Shown one piece after another: positions 37,324 through 47,021 of a stretch of DNA of 64,000 nucleotides (positions are counted from its first letter, which is position 1; every line of letters begins with the position of its first letter). Source of the DNA: Pigmentiphaga kullae (GTDB lineage: Bacteria > Pseudomonadota > Gammaproteobacteria > Burkholderiales > Burkholderiaceae_B); contig NZ_SGXC01000002.1 in NCBI RefSeq assembly GCF_004216695.1, positions 1,736,001 through 1,800,000 on the forward strand. The letters are read 5' to 3'. A program made the position numbers and the translations under genes. The notes under the pieces were generated by a model. It ran no database searches and was not told the origin of the DNA. It saw only the letters and a program-made list of their open reading frames with translations.

Positions 37324-38922
37324 ATGACCGACCGACGTACCTTTCTTGCCACCACGAGCGCCCTGGCCCTGGCCGCGCTGGGCTACGCGCCGGCCGGCGC
37401 GGCGGCGCCGCTCAAGCTGGGCGCGCGCTCGCCCTTCTCGTTCGACCGCCTGGTGCGCGACGCGCGCGAGGCCGCCACGCGCCCGTTCCAGGCCACCCCC
37501 ATGCCGAACTGGCCCATCCTGGAACGCCTGGACTATGCCGCCGTGGGAGAAATCCGTTTCAAGCCGGACCATGCCTTGTTCGCCGATGGCCCGGGCAGCT
37601 TTCCGGTCACCTTCTTCCACCTGGGCCGCTTCTCGCCCACACCGGTGCGCATGTACGTCCTGGACGGCAGGGACGGCGGCCAGGCGCGCGAGATCCTGTA
37701 CGACGAAAGCTATTTCGACATGCCGGCCGACAGCCCCGCCCACGCGCTGCCGCCCGGCATCGGCTTCGCCGGCTTCCGCTTCCAGGAAAGCCGCCTGGCC
37801 GGGCCGCCCGCGCCCGACTGGCGCACGAACGACTGGGTGGCCTTCCTGAGCGCCTCGTATTTCCGCGCGATCGGGGAACTCTATCAATACGGCCTGTCCG
37901 CGCGCGGCATCGCGATCGACATCGCCGTCCCCGACCGCGCCGAGGAATTCCCCGCCTTCACGCACATCTATTTCGTGCCGCCGGCGGCCGGCGGCGACAC
38001 CGTCACGGTCTATGCCCGGCTGGACGGCCCCGGCATCACCGGCGCCTTCCGCTTCGACATGACGCGCGGCAAGGCCGTGCTGATGGACATCGACGCGGCC
38101 CTGTTCCTGCGCCGGGACATCGAACGCCTGGGGATCGCCCCGCTGACCTCCATGTACTGGTTCTCGGAGGCCGCCAAGCCCACCGCCGTCGACTGGCGGC
38201 CCGAAGTGCACGACTCGGACGGACTGGCGATGTGGACGCGCGGCGGCGAGTACATCTGGCGGCCCCTGAACAATCCGCCGCGCATCATGGCCTCGGCCTT
38301 TGGCGACGACAACCCGCGCGGCTTCGGCCTGCTCCAGCGGGACCGCGACTTCGATCACTACCTGGACGGCGTCCACTACGAGCGCCGCCCCTCGCTGTGG
38401 GTCGAACCGCTGGGCGACTGGGGCGCGGGCGCGGTGCACCTGGTCGAGATCCCCACCGACGACGAGATCCACGACAACATCGTCGCGATGTGGGTGCCCG
38501 CCGCCCCGGCGACGAAAGGCAGCGAGTACCGGCTGAAATACCGCCTGCACTGGACCGACCGCGAGCCCTATCCGCCAGCCAACGCCCGCTGCGTGGCGAC
38601 CCGCCTGGGCAACGGCGGCCAGCCCGGCCAGCCACGCCCCCAGGGCGTGCGCAAGTTCATGGTGGAATTCCTGGGCGGTCCGCTGGCAGTCCTGCCCTAC
38701 GGCGTCACGCCGGAGGCCGTGCTGTGGGCCTCGCGCGGCAGTTTCTCGTATGTGTATGTCGAGGCGGTGCCCGACGACGTCCCCGGCCATTGGCGCGCGC
38801 AGTTCGATCTGACCGTGGACGGCGCCGATCCCGTGGAGATGCGCCTGTACCTGAAGAGCGGCGGGCAGACGCTGTCCGAGACGTGGCTGTACCAATACCA
38901 TCCGCCGGGCGGCGGCGCCTGA
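37324..38922 (+). CDS. opgD: periplasmic glucan biosynthesis protein OpgD/MdoD
   Basis: 532 residues of the MdoG/OpgD family, which acts on osmoregulated periplasmic glucans. The N-terminus has a twin-arginine signal (TDRRTFLATTSALALAALG), a feature of OpgD rather than Sec-exported OpgG. Family blocks include HFFHLG-like FFHLGRFSPTPVRMY, FLSASYFRAIG, LTSMYWF and NNPPRIMASAF. In-frame ATGs at 37288 and 37300 are alternatives without better ribosome sites. No opgH glucosyltransferase is adjacent. Confidence 0.88.
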   Translation: MTDRRTFLATTSALALAALGYAPAGAAAPLKLGARSPFSFDRLVRDAREAATRPFQATPMPNWPILERLDYAAVGEIRFKPDHALFADGPGSFPVTFFHLGRFSPTPVRMYVLDGRDGGQAREILYDESYFDMPADSPAHALPPGIGFAGFRFQESRLAGPPAPDWRTNDWVAFLSASYFRAIGELYQYGLSARGIAIDIAVPDRAEEFPAFTHIYFVPPAAGGDTVTVYARLDGPGITGAFRFDMTRGKAVLMDIDAALFLRRDIERLGIAPLTSMYWFSEAAKPTAVDWRPEVHDSDGLAMWTRGGEYIWRPLNNPPRIMASAFGDDNPRGFGLLQRDRDFDHYLDGVHYERRPSLWVEPLGDWGAGAVHLVEIPTDDEIHDNIVAMWVPAAPATKGSEYRLKYRLHWTDREPYPPANARCVATRLGNGGQPGQPRPQGVRKFMVEFLGGPLAVLPYGVTPEAVLWASRGSFSYVYVEAVPDDVPGHWRAQFDLTVDGADPVEMRLYLKSGGQTLSETWLYQYHPPGGGA

Positions 38923-38939
38923 CCCCGCCGGGGACCTCC

Positions 38940-38956
38940 CCCGGCCGCCGGGTTTT
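38940..38956 (+). terminator. weak hairpin terminator after opgD
   Basis: CCCGG-CCG-CCGGG followed by TTTT, 18 bp beyond the opgD stop. Confidence 0.4.
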
Positions 38957-38994
38957 CCAATAGACTCGCAGGACACCGCCCGGAATCCGCTTCG

Positions 38995-41214
38995 ATGGAT
39001 TACTCCACCAAGAACATCAAGAAATTCATCTACAGCCAGTACTTCTACATGGGTATCCGCCAGGCGCTGGGCGTGCTCATGCCGGCGCTGGTGCTGCTGG
39101 GGCTGTTCCATCATGCGGCCCTGGGACTGGCGGCCACGTTCGGCGCCATGTGCGTGGCCATCGTCGACCAGCCCGGCCCCTTCCGGCACCGGCGCAACGA
39201 GATGCTGGGCTGCGCCCTGCTGGGCACGCTGGCGGCCGCCATCACCGCGCTCGCCTCGCCGTATCCGCTGGTGCTGTGGGTGGCCGTCATCGTGCAATGC
39301 TTCGGGTTCTCGCTGCTGGCGGTGTACGGCCGCAAGGGCGGGCTGATCGGCTTCGGCTGCCTGCTGCTGATGACGTTGACCATGCACGACGTCCTGGACG
39401 CGCGCACCGCCGCCCTGCACACCGCCGCGGTCCTGGTCGGCGGCCTGTGGTACACCGCGTTCAGCCTGGCGGTCAACCGCCTGCTCTGGTACCGGCAGGC
39501 GCAGCAGGCGATCGCCGTCTGCATCTTCGCCTCGGCCGAATACCTGGAAGCCAAGGCCCGCTTCTACGATCCGGACATCGACATCGAGGACAACTACCGG
39601 CAACTGATCGCCCGCCAGGCGGCCGTGGCCGAACAGCAGGAAGCCGCGCGCGACGTGGTGCTGCGCGAGCTGCCGCGCCGGTCCGACCGCAAGCGCGACC
39701 AGTACCGGACCATGCTGTTCAACCTGTTCATCGACATCGTCGACCTGCACGAGACCATGGTCGCGGTCCACACCGACTACCTGCTGCTGCGCCGGGTGTT
39801 CAAGGACTCCGACCTGCTGGTCTTCTTCCGCGACCTGCTGCACAAACTCTCGCAGGACACCGAGGCCGTGGGACTGGCCGTGACGCAGGGCATGCCCAGC
39901 AAGAGCAAGTTCACCGTCAAGGCCGAGGTCCGCGCCATCGAATACGAGATCGAACTGCTCAAGCAGCGCGGCTTCCCCGAGGTCGAACCGGAAGCCTACG
40001 CCGCGTTGATCTCGACCTTCCGCCGCGCCCGCAACGCCGCCTACATCGTCGACAGGCTGCACCGCCATACCGGCGTCGCCCACCTGGACGAACCCAGTTC
40101 GCTGCAGGTCGATGCCTCGCTGCAGCGCTTCCTGTCCCGCCAGGACTTCAAGCTGGGCCGCCTGAGCAGCAACCTCAGGCTGAGTTCGCCTTATCTGCGG
40201 CACGCGCTGCGGGTCACGCTGGCGGCGGCGATAGGCATGACCATCTCCAGCGAGTGGCTGATGCCGCACCATGCCATCCACGGCTACTGGGTGGTGCTGA
40301 CCATACTCGTCATCATGAAGCCGGGCTTCGCCCTGTCCAAGCAGCGCAACCTGCAGCGCCTGGCCGGCACGCTGATAGGCTGCGCCCTGGTCCTGGCCCT
40401 GCTGTTCTTCGTGCACAACAAGTTCGTGCTGCTGGCGGCGATGTTCGTGGCGGTGGTCATGGCCAACAGCCTGGTGCTGCTTTACTACGTCGGCAGTTCG
40501 GCCTTCAACACCGCCTTCGTGCTGCTGAGCTTCCACTTCCTGGCGCCGGGCTCGCTCATGGTGGTGGGCGAACGGGCCATCGACACGCTGGTCGGCTCGG
40601 CCATCGCGCTGGCCTGCAGCTACGTCTTCCCCTATTGGGAATACCGGATGCTCCGGCCGCTGCTGCGGCGCGCGATCGAGGCCAACCGCCACTACCTGAC
40701 GGCCAGCCTGGGGCTGGTCGGCACCTCGGTCGACAACGTCGAGGTGCACCAGGAGAACGTCGACTACCGCCTGGCGCGCAAGAACGTGCACATCGCCTTC
40801 GGCAACTTCACCAATTCGTTCTACCGGATGATGCTGGAACCCAAGTCCAAGCAGCGTTCGCCGGCGCAGTTGAACGGTCTGGTCATCCAGTTGCACGACA
40901 TGGCCGCGCAGGTGGGCGCGGCGGCGCCGCTGATCGCCGCCCTGCCCGCGCTGCCGCCGCCGATGACCGAGACGGTGGAAGCGGTGGACCGCCTGCTGCG
41001 CGACGCCAACGCCGGCAAGCCGGTCCCGCCGGACGAGGACGAGCGGCTCAAGCAACTGATCCGGGACATGGACGGCGCCGTGGCGGCGGCCCAGGCAGGC
41101 ACGGTGCCGGCCGACGCCGAGCGCGTGCTGGTCTTGCAGCAACTGGCCTATCAGGTCAAGCAGATGGTCAAGACCGCGCTGCTGATACGCGCCACGGTCC
41201 CGCAGGTGCACTGA
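38995..41214 (+). CDS. FUSC-family (YccS/YhfK-like) inner-membrane protein
   Basis: 739 residues with two membrane blocks (about 25-165 and 400-550), each of about six helices. They alternate with soluble helical regions, the layout of FUSC/aromatic acid exporter-like proteins. YRLARKNVHIAFGN in the late cytosolic part is typical of the YccS group. The transport substrate is unknown; aromatic acid or envelope-stress efflux roles are proposed for relatives. It follows opgD in the same direction after 72 bp. Confidence 0.85.
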   Translation: MDYSTKNIKKFIYSQYFYMGIRQALGVLMPALVLLGLFHHAALGLAATFGAMCVAIVDQPGPFRHRRNEMLGCALLGTLAAAITALASPYPLVLWVAVIVQCFGFSLLAVYGRKGGLIGFGCLLLMTLTMHDVLDARTAALHTAAVLVGGLWYTAFSLAVNRLLWYRQAQQAIAVCIFASAEYLEAKARFYDPDIDIEDNYRQLIARQAAVAEQQEAARDVVLRELPRRSDRKRDQYRTMLFNLFIDIVDLHETMVAVHTDYLLLRRVFKDSDLLVFFRDLLHKLSQDTEAVGLAVTQGMPSKSKFTVKAEVRAIEYEIELLKQRGFPEVEPEAYAALISTFRRARNAAYIVDRLHRHTGVAHLDEPSSLQVDASLQRFLSRQDFKLGRLSSNLRLSSPYLRHALRVTLAAAIGMTISSEWLMPHHAIHGYWVVLTILVIMKPGFALSKQRNLQRLAGTLIGCALVLALLFFVHNKFVLLAAMFVAVVMANSLVLLYYVGSSAFNTAFVLLSFHFLAPGSLMVVGERAIDTLVGSAIALACSYVFPYWEYRMLRPLLRRAIEANRHYLTASLGLVGTSVDNVEVHQENVDYRLARKNVHIAFGNFTNSFYRMMLEPKSKQRSPAQLNGLVIQLHDMAAQVGAAAPLIAALPALPPPMTETVEAVDRLLRDANAGKPVPPDEDERLKQLIRDMDGAVAAAQAGTVPADAERVLVLQQLAYQVKQMVKTALLIRATVPQVH

Positions 41215-41229
41215 CCGGGCGGGGTTGGC

Positions 41230-41682
41230 CTAGCCGTGGGTCGGCCCCAGCAGCCCGTGCTTGTGCTCGGCATCGCGGCGCGCCGGCTCCGGCCCCGCCG
41301 CCAGCCCCTGCAGGATGCCGCAATCGCGTGCCGCCCGTTCCTCGGAACATTGGCTGCGCAAGGCCTTCAGCGTTTTTTCCAGGGTCTTCAGTTCGGCGAT
41401 GCGGGTGGCGACGTGGCCGATGTGTTCGTCCAGCAAGGCGTTGATCTCGCCGCAGTTGTCCGCCGGATCGTCGCAGAACCGCAGCAGCCGCCGGATCTCG
41501 TCCAGCGTCATGTCCAGCGCGCGGCAGTTGCGCACCAGCAGCAGCCGCTCGACGTGCGGCTCGCCATAGATACGGTAATTGGCGGCGGTACGGGCCGGCG
41601 GCGGCAGCAGGCCCTCGCGCTCGTAGTAACGAATCGTTTCGACCGGCGTGCCGGTGCGCGTGGACAGTTCGCCTATCTTCAT
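41230..41682 (-). CDS. cadR: MerR-family Cd(II)/Pb(II)-responsive regulator (CadR/PbrR)
   Basis: 150 residues. The N-terminal MerR helix-turn-helix has TRTGTPVETIRYYEREGLL; a dimerization helix follows. Metal-site cysteines appear in NCGEINALLDEHIGHV and in the RSQCSEERAARDCGIL loop, the pattern of CadR/PbrR rather than ZntR or CueR. The C-terminal HKHGLLGPTHG is histidine-containing, as in CadR. It is divergent from the P-type ATPase and the shared 111-bp region holds a MerR promoter. Confidence 0.92.
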   Translation of the reverse strand: MKIGELSTRTGTPVETIRYYEREGLLPPPARTAANYRIYGEPHVERLLLVRNCRALDMTLDEIRRLLRFCDDPADNCGEINALLDEHIGHVATRIAELKTLEKTLKALRSQCSEERAARDCGILQGLAAGPEPARRDAEHKHGLLGPTHG

Positions 41683-41733
41683 GGTGTTCCCCGCGGGGCT
41701 GTGTCCTTGTCCTAGGATACGCCAATGTTCCCG

Positions 41734-41764
41734 CTTGACTCTATACCGGCTACAGGGTTTCCAA
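41734..41764 (+). promoter_or_regulatory. MerR-type metal-responsive promoter with 19-bp spacer
   Basis: -35 TTGACT (41734-41739), a 19-bp spacer and -10 TCCAAT (41759-41764). The spacer holds the dyad ACTCTATA-N5-TACAGGGT (41737-41757), closely resembling cad boxes. The over-long spacer is the hallmark of MerR activation by DNA untwisting. Confidence 0.88.
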
Positions 41765-41793
41765 TGGATTCATGACGCTTATGGAGCAGACGG

Positions 41794-44058
41794 ATGTCCG
41801 ATTCCTGCCAACACTGCCACTGCGGCGGCCCCGAGGCCGCGCCTGACACCACCCGCCCCCGCGACGCCTCGCCGGCCGCGGACGAAGGGCTGCGCACGTC
41901 CCTGTTCAAGATCGAACAGATGGACTGCCCGACCGAGGAACGGCTGCTGCGCAAGGCGCTCGAGTCCCTGGAGGGCGTGCGCACGCTGTCGTTCGACCTG
42001 ATCGGCCGCACGCTGAAAGTCGGCCACGTGCTGGACGACCCGCAGCCCATCATGGCGGCCATCGCCGGCCTGAACATGTCGCCGGTGCCGATCGACACAT
42101 CCGCCCCGCCCGCCGACCAGCCGGCCGAGGCCGCGCCGCGACAGCCATGGGTCCGCATGGGCCTGGCCGGCGCCTTCGCGATCGGCTCGGAAGTGCTGGC
42201 CTACGCCACCGGCGCCGATACCTCGCTGCCCGTGGCCGTGCTGGCGCTGGCGGCCATCCTGCTGGGCGGCCTGGGCACGCTGCGCAAGGGATGGCTGGCG
42301 CTGCGCCATTTCACCCTGAACATCAACCTGCTGATGACCGTGGCGGTGATCGGCGCGGCGCTGATCGGCCAGTGGCCCGAAGCCGCCATGGTGATCTGGC
42401 TGTTCGGCGTGGCCGAGATGATCGAGGCGCTGAGCCTGACCCGCGCCCGCAACGCCATACGCAGCCTGACCGCGCTGGCGCCCGAGCAAGGCCTGGTCCG
42501 CCAGGGCGACGGCTCGTGGCGGGAGATGCCCGCGCGGCTGATCGGCGTGGATGCCGTGGTGCGCGTGCGGCCGGGCGAGCGCATCGTGCTGGACGGCATC
42601 GTCGTGGGCGGTTCGTCCAGCGTGGACCAGGCCCCCATCACCGGGGAAAGCATGCCGGTGGGCAAGCAGGAAGGCGATGCGCTGTATGCCGGCACCGTCA
42701 ACCAGCAGGGCGTGCTCGAATACCGCGTCACGGCGACCGCGGGACACACCATGCTGGACCGCATCGCGCAGACGGTGCAGGACGCCCAGGGCAAGCGCGC
42801 GCCCACGCAGCGCTTCATCGACCGCTTCGCCCAGGTCTACACGCCCGCCGTGTTCGCGGTGGCGATCATCGTCGCGCTGGCCGGACCGCTGGTCCTGGGC
42901 ATGTCGTGGTTCGACTCGGTCTACCGCGCGCTGGTCCTGCTCGTCATCGCCTGCCCGTGCGCGCTGGTCATATCGACGCCGGTCACCATCGTCAGCGGCC
43001 TGGCCTCCGCCGCGCGGCGCGGCATCCTGATCAAGGGCGGACTGTACCTGGAGCAAGGCCGCCGCCTGCGCCGCCTCGCGCTGGACAAGACGGGCACGCT
43101 CACCCACGGCAAGCCGGCCCTGACCGACGTGGTGCCGCTGGGCGCCTCGCCCCTGCCGCGCGACCGCGCGCTGCAACTGGCCGCCAGCCTGGACGCGCTG
43201 TCGTCCCACCCGGTGGCGCACGCCATCGTCTCGGCCCACGGCGGCGCCGCGCTGCCGGTCGCGGACTTCGCCTCGCTGGCCGGACGCGGCGTCACGGGCC
43301 GGATCGAAGGCAGGACCTACGCGCTGGGCAGCCTGCGCCTGGCGCGCGAACTGGGCGCGGCGGATGGCGCGCTGGAAAGCGGACTGGAAGCGTTGGAGCG
43401 CCAGGGCAAGACGGCCGTCATCCTGTGCGAGGACAAGGTGGCCGTGGCCATCCTGGCGGTGGCCGACACGATCCGGGATTCCAGCCGGACTGCCGTGGCC
43501 GACCTGCGCCGGCTGGGCGTGGAACCGGTGATCCTGTCCGGCGACAACGCCGCCACGGTGCGCGCGGTGGCCGCGGAACTGGGCATCGAGGATGCGCGCG
43601 GCAACCTGCTGCCCGATGACAAGCTGGCCGCCGTGGAGGCGATGGGCCAGATGGCACCGGTGGGCATGGTGGGAGACGGCGTCAACGACGCCCCCGCGCT
43701 GGCCCGTGCCGACATCGGCTTCGCGATGGGCGCGGCGGGCACGGATACCGCCATCGAGACGGCCGACGTCGCCCTGATGCAGGACGACCTGCGCAAGCTG
43801 CCCGAGTTCATCCGCCTGTCGCACCGGACCTCGCGGGTGCTGTGGCAGAACATCGTGTTCGCGCTGGCCATCAAGCTGGTCTTCTTCGTGCTGACCTTCA
43901 CCGGCGAGGCCACCCTGTGGATGGCGGTGTTCGCCGACGCCGGCGCCAGCCTGCTGGTGGTGTTCAACGGGCTGCGGCTGCTGCGCCAGCCGCGTCCGGA
44001 TCAGGCCGCCTTGCGGCGGAACACCAGCCGGTCGGGGCTGGATGCCGAGGCGTCGTAG
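41794..44058 (+). CDS. cadA: heavy-metal P1B-type ATPase (Cd/Zn/Pb efflux, CadA/ZntA)
   Basis: 754 residues. The N-terminus is Cys/His-rich (SCQHCHCGG), then a metal-binding ferredoxin-like domain with [11 protein letters not shown]. The core has the transmembrane CPC motif ([10 protein letters not shown]), the phosphorylated Asp in [13 protein letters not shown] in [11 protein letters not shown], and [15 protein letters not shown] and [16 protein letters not shown] late in the protein match ZntA metal-binding helices. It pumps Cd, Zn or Pb out of the cytoplasm and is controlled by the divergent cadR. Its last 58 bp overlap the 3' end of yaaA. Confidence 0.94.
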   Translation: MSDSCQHCHCGGPEAAPDTTRPRDASPAADEGLRTSLFKIEQMDCPTEERLLRKALESLEGVRTLSFDLIGRTLKVGHVLDDPQPIMAAIAGLNMSPVPIDTSAPPADQPAEAAPRQPWVRMGLAGAFAIGSEVLAYATGADTSLPVAVLALAAILLGGLGTLRKGWLALRHFTLNINLLMTVAVIGAALIGQWPEAAMVIWLFGVAEMIEALSLTRARNAIRSLTALAPEQGLVRQGDGSWREMPARLIGVDAVVRVRPGERIVLDGIVVGGSSSVDQAPITGESMPVGKQEGDALYAGTVNQQGVLEYRVTATAGHTMLDRIAQTVQDAQGKRAPTQRFIDRFAQVYTPAVFAVAIIVALAGPLVLGMSWFDSVYRALVLLVIACPCALVISTPVTIVSGLASAARRGILIKGGLYLEQGRRLRRLALDKTGTLTHGKPALTDVVPLGASPLPRDRALQLAASLDALSSHPVAHAIVSAHGGAALPVADFASLAGRGVTGRIEGRTYALGSLRLARELGAADGALESGLEALERQGKTAVILCEDKVAVAILAVADTIRDSSRTAVADLRRLGVEPVILSGDNAATVRAVAAELGIEDARGNLLPDDKLAAVEAMGQMAPVGMVGDGVNDAPALARADIGFAMGAAGTDTAIETADVALMQDDLRKLPEFIRLSHRTSRVLWQNIVFALAIKLVFFVLTFTGEATLWMAVFADAGASLLVVFNGLRLLRQPRPDQAALRRNTSRSGLDAEAS

Positions 44059-44774
44059 CCGTAGCCTTCGGCATCGAAGCCCTGCAGGCCCTCGGGCTTG
44101 GCGATGCGCTTCTCGATGGCGTGGCGGGCCATCAGGCCCCGCGCGCGCTTGGCGTGGAAGCTGATCACCTTGTAGGCCCCGCCCTTCCAGTCCTCGAACA
44201 CGCACTGGATCACGCGGGCCTTCAGCGCCTTGCGGTCGACGGCCTTGAAGTATTCCTCGGAAGCCAGGTTCACCACGACCGGATGCCGGTCGGCCTCCTG
44301 GCGCTGGTTCAGATAGTCGGACAGTTCGCTGCCCCAGTATTCGTACAGGTTCTTGCCCTTGGGGGTCGCCAGCCGCGTCCCCATCTCGAGCCGGTACGGC
44401 TGCATCAGATCCAGCGGCCGCAGCGCGCCGTACAGGCCGCTCAGGATGACCACGTGCTCCTGCGCCCAATCCAGTTGGCGGGCCGTCAGGCTGCCGGCAT
44501 CCAGTCCCTCGTAGACGTCGCCGTTGAAGGCCAGTACCGCCTGCTTGGCGTTTTCCGCCGTAAACTTCGGCGTCCACTTGGCGTAGCGGGCCACGTTCAG
44601 TTCGGCCAGCGCCGGGCTCAGGCTCATGAGGCCCGCGACGTCGTCCGCGGACTTGGTTTTCAGCACCGAGATGAGCTTCCTGGCGCGATCCACGAACAAG
44701 GGCTGGGTGGACGTCTCGACGTGCGCGGGCGTGTCGTAATCCAGTTTCTTGGCGGGGGAAAGAAGAAACAGCAT
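44001..44774 (-). CDS. yaaA: peroxide stress protein YaaA (DUF328)
   Basis: 257 residues, the full family length. YaaA lowers free iron and protects DNA during peroxide stress. Signatures: [11 protein letters not shown] at the start, [22 protein letters not shown] in the middle, and [15 protein letters not shown]. The final codons overlap the convergent cadA coding region by 58 bp, so both proteins' C-termini share DNA. It is divergent from the YchJ-like gene with a 17-bp gap. Confidence 0.94.
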   Translation of the reverse strand: MLFLLSPAKKLDYDTPAHVETSTQPLFVDRARKLISVLKTKSADDVAGLMSLSPALAELNVARYAKWTPKFTAENAKQAVLAFNGDVYEGLDAGSLTARQLDWAQEHVVILSGLYGALRPLDLMQPYRLEMGTRLATPKGKNLYEYWGSELSDYLNQRQEADRHPVVVNLASEEYFKAVDRKALKARVIQCVFEDWKGGAYKVISFHAKRARGLMARHAIEKRIAKPEGLQGFDAEGYGYDASASSPDRLVFRRKAA

Positions 44775-44791
44775 GGCGGATACCGGAGCAA

Positions 44792-45193
44792 ATGAAGTCA
44801 GGCGTTAATGTAGACCAATTGTGCCCCTGCGGGCTGCCGCGCCCCTATGCGCAATGCTGCGGCCGCTGGCACCAGGGACCCGGCCACTTGCAGGCGCCCG
44901 ACGCCCCGGCGCTGATGCGGTCGCGCTATAGCGCCTACGTGCTGGGCAGACACGACTATGTGCTGGCGACCTGGCATCCCTCCACCCGGCCGGCCGCCCT
45001 GGAACCCGATCCGCCCGGCCTGAAATGGCTGGGCCTGGAGCTGCGGGTTTCGGCGCAGTCCGACGCCGACCATGCCACGGTGGAATTCGTGGCCCGCAGC
45101 AGGCTGGCGGGGCGTGCCCAGCGGATGCACGAGATCAGCCGCTTCGTCCGCGAGGACGGGCGCTGGTACTACCTGGACGGGACCTTCCCCTGA
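44792..45193 (+). CDS. YchJ-family SEC-C zinc-binding protein
   Basis: 133 residues. An N-terminal SEC-C type zinc knuckle ([14 protein letters not shown]) is followed by a small NTF2-like domain ([20 protein letters not shown], ending [13 protein letters not shown]), the standard YchJ/UPF0225 layout. The function is unknown. It is divergent from yaaA and just upstream of the arylformamidase-like gene. Confidence 0.9.
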   Translation: MKSGVNVDQLCPCGLPRPYAQCCGRWHQGPGHLQAPDAPALMRSRYSAYVLGRHDYVLATWHPSTRPAALEPDPPGLKWLGLELRVSAQSDADHATVEFVARSRLAGRAQRMHEISRFVREDGRWYYLDGTFP

Positions 45194-45269
45194 CGGAGTG
45201 GTTAAACTGGCGGGCGGCGCCCCAGCGCGCCGCTTCCGGCCCACGCGGCCCCGACCCGACTTACACGCC

Positions 45270-46139
45270 ATGCCCGTTCATCCCCTGCACGACCATCCGG
45301 CCTTCACGTCCGAATTCTGCGAACGCGAATACAACAACCTCGCCCGCATTCCCGACCATCCCACCTATACCGCCCGCTGGGCCGCCGACGGCGTGCTGGC
45401 CCGCCGCACGCAAGCCGCGCAGCTGGGACTGCCCTACGGCGAAGCGCCGGCCGAGACCCTGGACTATTTCCCGCCCCGCAGGCCGGGCGCCCCGCTGCTG
45501 GTATTCATCCACGGCGGTTACTGGCGCGCGCTGAACAAGTCCGACTTTTCCTGGATCGCGCCCGCCTACGTGGCGCGCGGCGCCGCCGTGGCCATCGTGG
45601 ACTACGGACTGGCGCCCGCCACGCCTCTTGAGGAAATCGTGCGGCAAATGCTGCGCGCCCACGCCTGGCTGCACCGCCACGCCGCCGAACTGGGTTTCGA
45701 TGCCCACCGCATCGTGACCAGCGGACACTCCGCCGGCGGCCAGTTGACCGCGATGATGCTGGCCGCGCGCTGGCGGGAATGGTCCGCCGACCTGCCGCCC
45801 GACCTGGTCAGCGGCGGGCTGGCGTTAAGCGGCCTGTACGACCTCGAACCAGTCGGCAAGGCACCGTTCCTGGCCAACCTCGAACTGACGCCGGCGCGCG
45901 TGGGTGCACTGTCGCCCGCCTACATCGAGCCTGACCGCCGCGTGCCGCTGATCGCCGCGGTCGGGGCGTCGGAAACGGACGAGTTCCGCCGCCAGAGCAG
46001 GCTGATCGCCGCCTGCTGGCCCCGCAACGTCAAGCGCACGCTGGAGGTGCCCGACTGCCACCATCTGGACATCTGCGACCGGCTGGCCGACCCGGGGCAG
46101 GAATTGTTCGCGGCCGCCTGCGAGCTGCTGGGCCTGTAG
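45270..46139 (+). CDS. arylformamidase-like alpha/beta hydrolase
   Basis: 289 residues. Oxyanion loop HGGYW, nucleophile elbow GHSAGGQ and a late catalytic His in CHHLDICD show an active serine hydrolase. The HGGYW and EREYNNLARIP features resemble bacterial arylformamidases/BAH-type esterases that open N-formylkynurenine. No other kynurenine genes are adjacent. ATG 45270 is preferred over a much longer frame overlapping the YchJ-like gene; a -10-like TAAACT lies at 45203-45208. Confidence 0.85.
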   Translation: MPVHPLHDHPAFTSEFCEREYNNLARIPDHPTYTARWAADGVLARRTQAAQLGLPYGEAPAETLDYFPPRRPGAPLLVFIHGGYWRALNKSDFSWIAPAYVARGAAVAIVDYGLAPATPLEEIVRQMLRAHAWLHRHAAELGFDAHRIVTSGHSAGGQLTAMMLAARWREWSADLPPDLVSGGLALSGLYDLEPVGKAPFLANLELTPARVGALSPAYIEPDRRVPLIAAVGASETDEFRRQSRLIAACWPRNVKRTLEVPDCHHLDICDRLADPGQELFAAACELLGL

Positions 46140-46145
46140 CCCTCC

Positions 46146-46163
46146 GGGGCGGTCTGCCGCCCC
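46146..46163 (+). terminator. GC hairpin after the hydrolase gene
   Basis: GGGGCGG-TCTG-CCGCCCC, 7 bp after the stop codon, without a T tract. Confidence 0.45.
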
Positions 46164-46189
46164 GCCGCAGCCATGGATGGCGTCCGGCC

Positions 46190-46235
46190 ATAAAGTTGAC
46201 GAAATTAACTACATAGTTTACTTTCTCAACTATAT
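46190..46235 (+). promoter_or_regulatory. MarR-type promoter/operator A (of three)
   Basis: Arms ATAAAGTTGA (46190-46199) and TCAACTATAT (46226-46235) are 26 bp apart. They enclose -35 TTGACG (46196-46201), a 17-bp spacer and a weak -10 TACTTT. Inner dyads are AGTTGACGAAATTAACT over the -35 and ATAGTT-N9-AACTAT over the -10. The predicted transcript starts near 46231, 22 nt before the GTG start. Confidence 0.75.
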
Positions 46236-46252
46236 TTCAAGGAAACGCCACC

Positions 46253-46984
46253 GTGGTCGAGGAAAACGAACTGCTGGCCGAGCGACACGGCCATGTCCTG
46301 CTGCTGACGCTGAACCGCCATCCCAAGCGCAACGCGCTCGGCCTGGCGATGCTGCAAGGCCTGGTCGATGCCCTGAATGGCGCCGATGCCGATCCCGACA
46401 CGCGATGCGTGGTCATCGCCGCCCGGGGTAGCTGTTTCTGCGCCGGCGCCGACCTGGAGGAAGCCCGCCGCCTGGCGCGCGAGCAGCCGGAGCTGGCCAG
46501 CCGGCGCAGCGATCTGCTGATCGACATCAATACCATCGTGGCGCGACTGGGCACGCCCGTCATCGCCGCCGTCAACGGCCCCGCCATCGGCGCGGGCGCC
46601 GGCCTGGCGCTGGGCAGCGACCTGGTCCTGGCCGCGCCCGCCGCCCGTTTCGGCTATCCCGAGGTCAAGCACGGCATCTCGGCCGGCATGCTGATTCCCA
46701 ACCTGATCCGGCAGGTCGGCCCCAAGGCCGCCTTCGAACTGGTGGCCACCGGCGACCCCATCGACGCCGAACGCGCCTACGCGCTGGGCATGATCAACCG
46801 CGTCGTGCCCGAGGCGGAACTGCTGCCCGCCGCGCTGGCGCTGGCCGAGCGCCTGGCGCAATTCGCGCCGGCCGGCCTCGCGGCCTCCAAGCGCGCGTTC
46901 CAGCAGGCCTACGAGCTGTCGCTGGAAGACGCGGTGCGCGCCGCGCGCGACGTCAACGACCAGATCCGCGCCTCGGCCGGCTGA
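46253..46984 (+). CDS. enoyl-CoA hydratase/isomerase-family protein (non-canonical crotonase)
   Basis: 243-residue crotonase-fold enzyme acting on a CoA thioester. The oxyanion-hole loops are CFCAGADL and IGAGAGLALG. The first catalytic Glu of hydratases (normally in GGGCEL) is absent (GAGAGL), while the second is kept in FGYPEVKHGI, so simple hydration is doubtful. It is closely similar to the product at 51349-52086. The start is GTG 46253 with AAGGAAAC before it. It leads a two-gene operon with the nitronate-monooxygenase-like gene. Confidence 0.88.
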   Translation: MVEENELLAERHGHVLLLTLNRHPKRNALGLAMLQGLVDALNGADADPDTRCVVIAARGSCFCAGADLEEARRLAREQPELASRRSDLLIDINTIVARLGTPVIAAVNGPAIGAGAGLALGSDLVLAAPAARFGYPEVKHGISAGMLIPNLIRQVGPKAAFELVATGDPIDAERAYALGMINRVVPEAELLPAALALAERLAQFAPAGLAASKRAFQQAYELSLEDAVRAARDVNDQIRASAG

Positions 46985-47021
46985 GCATTCCCACGAATCC
47001 CCAACACTGCCCCCCTCCATC

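Noticed and set aside
27834-41211. Very long antisense reading frames (1245 codons at 27834-31571, 1270 at 31265-35077, 1324 at 37237-41211)
   Set aside because: They run opposite or out of frame to well-supported genes. They are Arg/Gly/His-rich with no family resemblance and arise from the lack of stop codons in GC-rich third positions.
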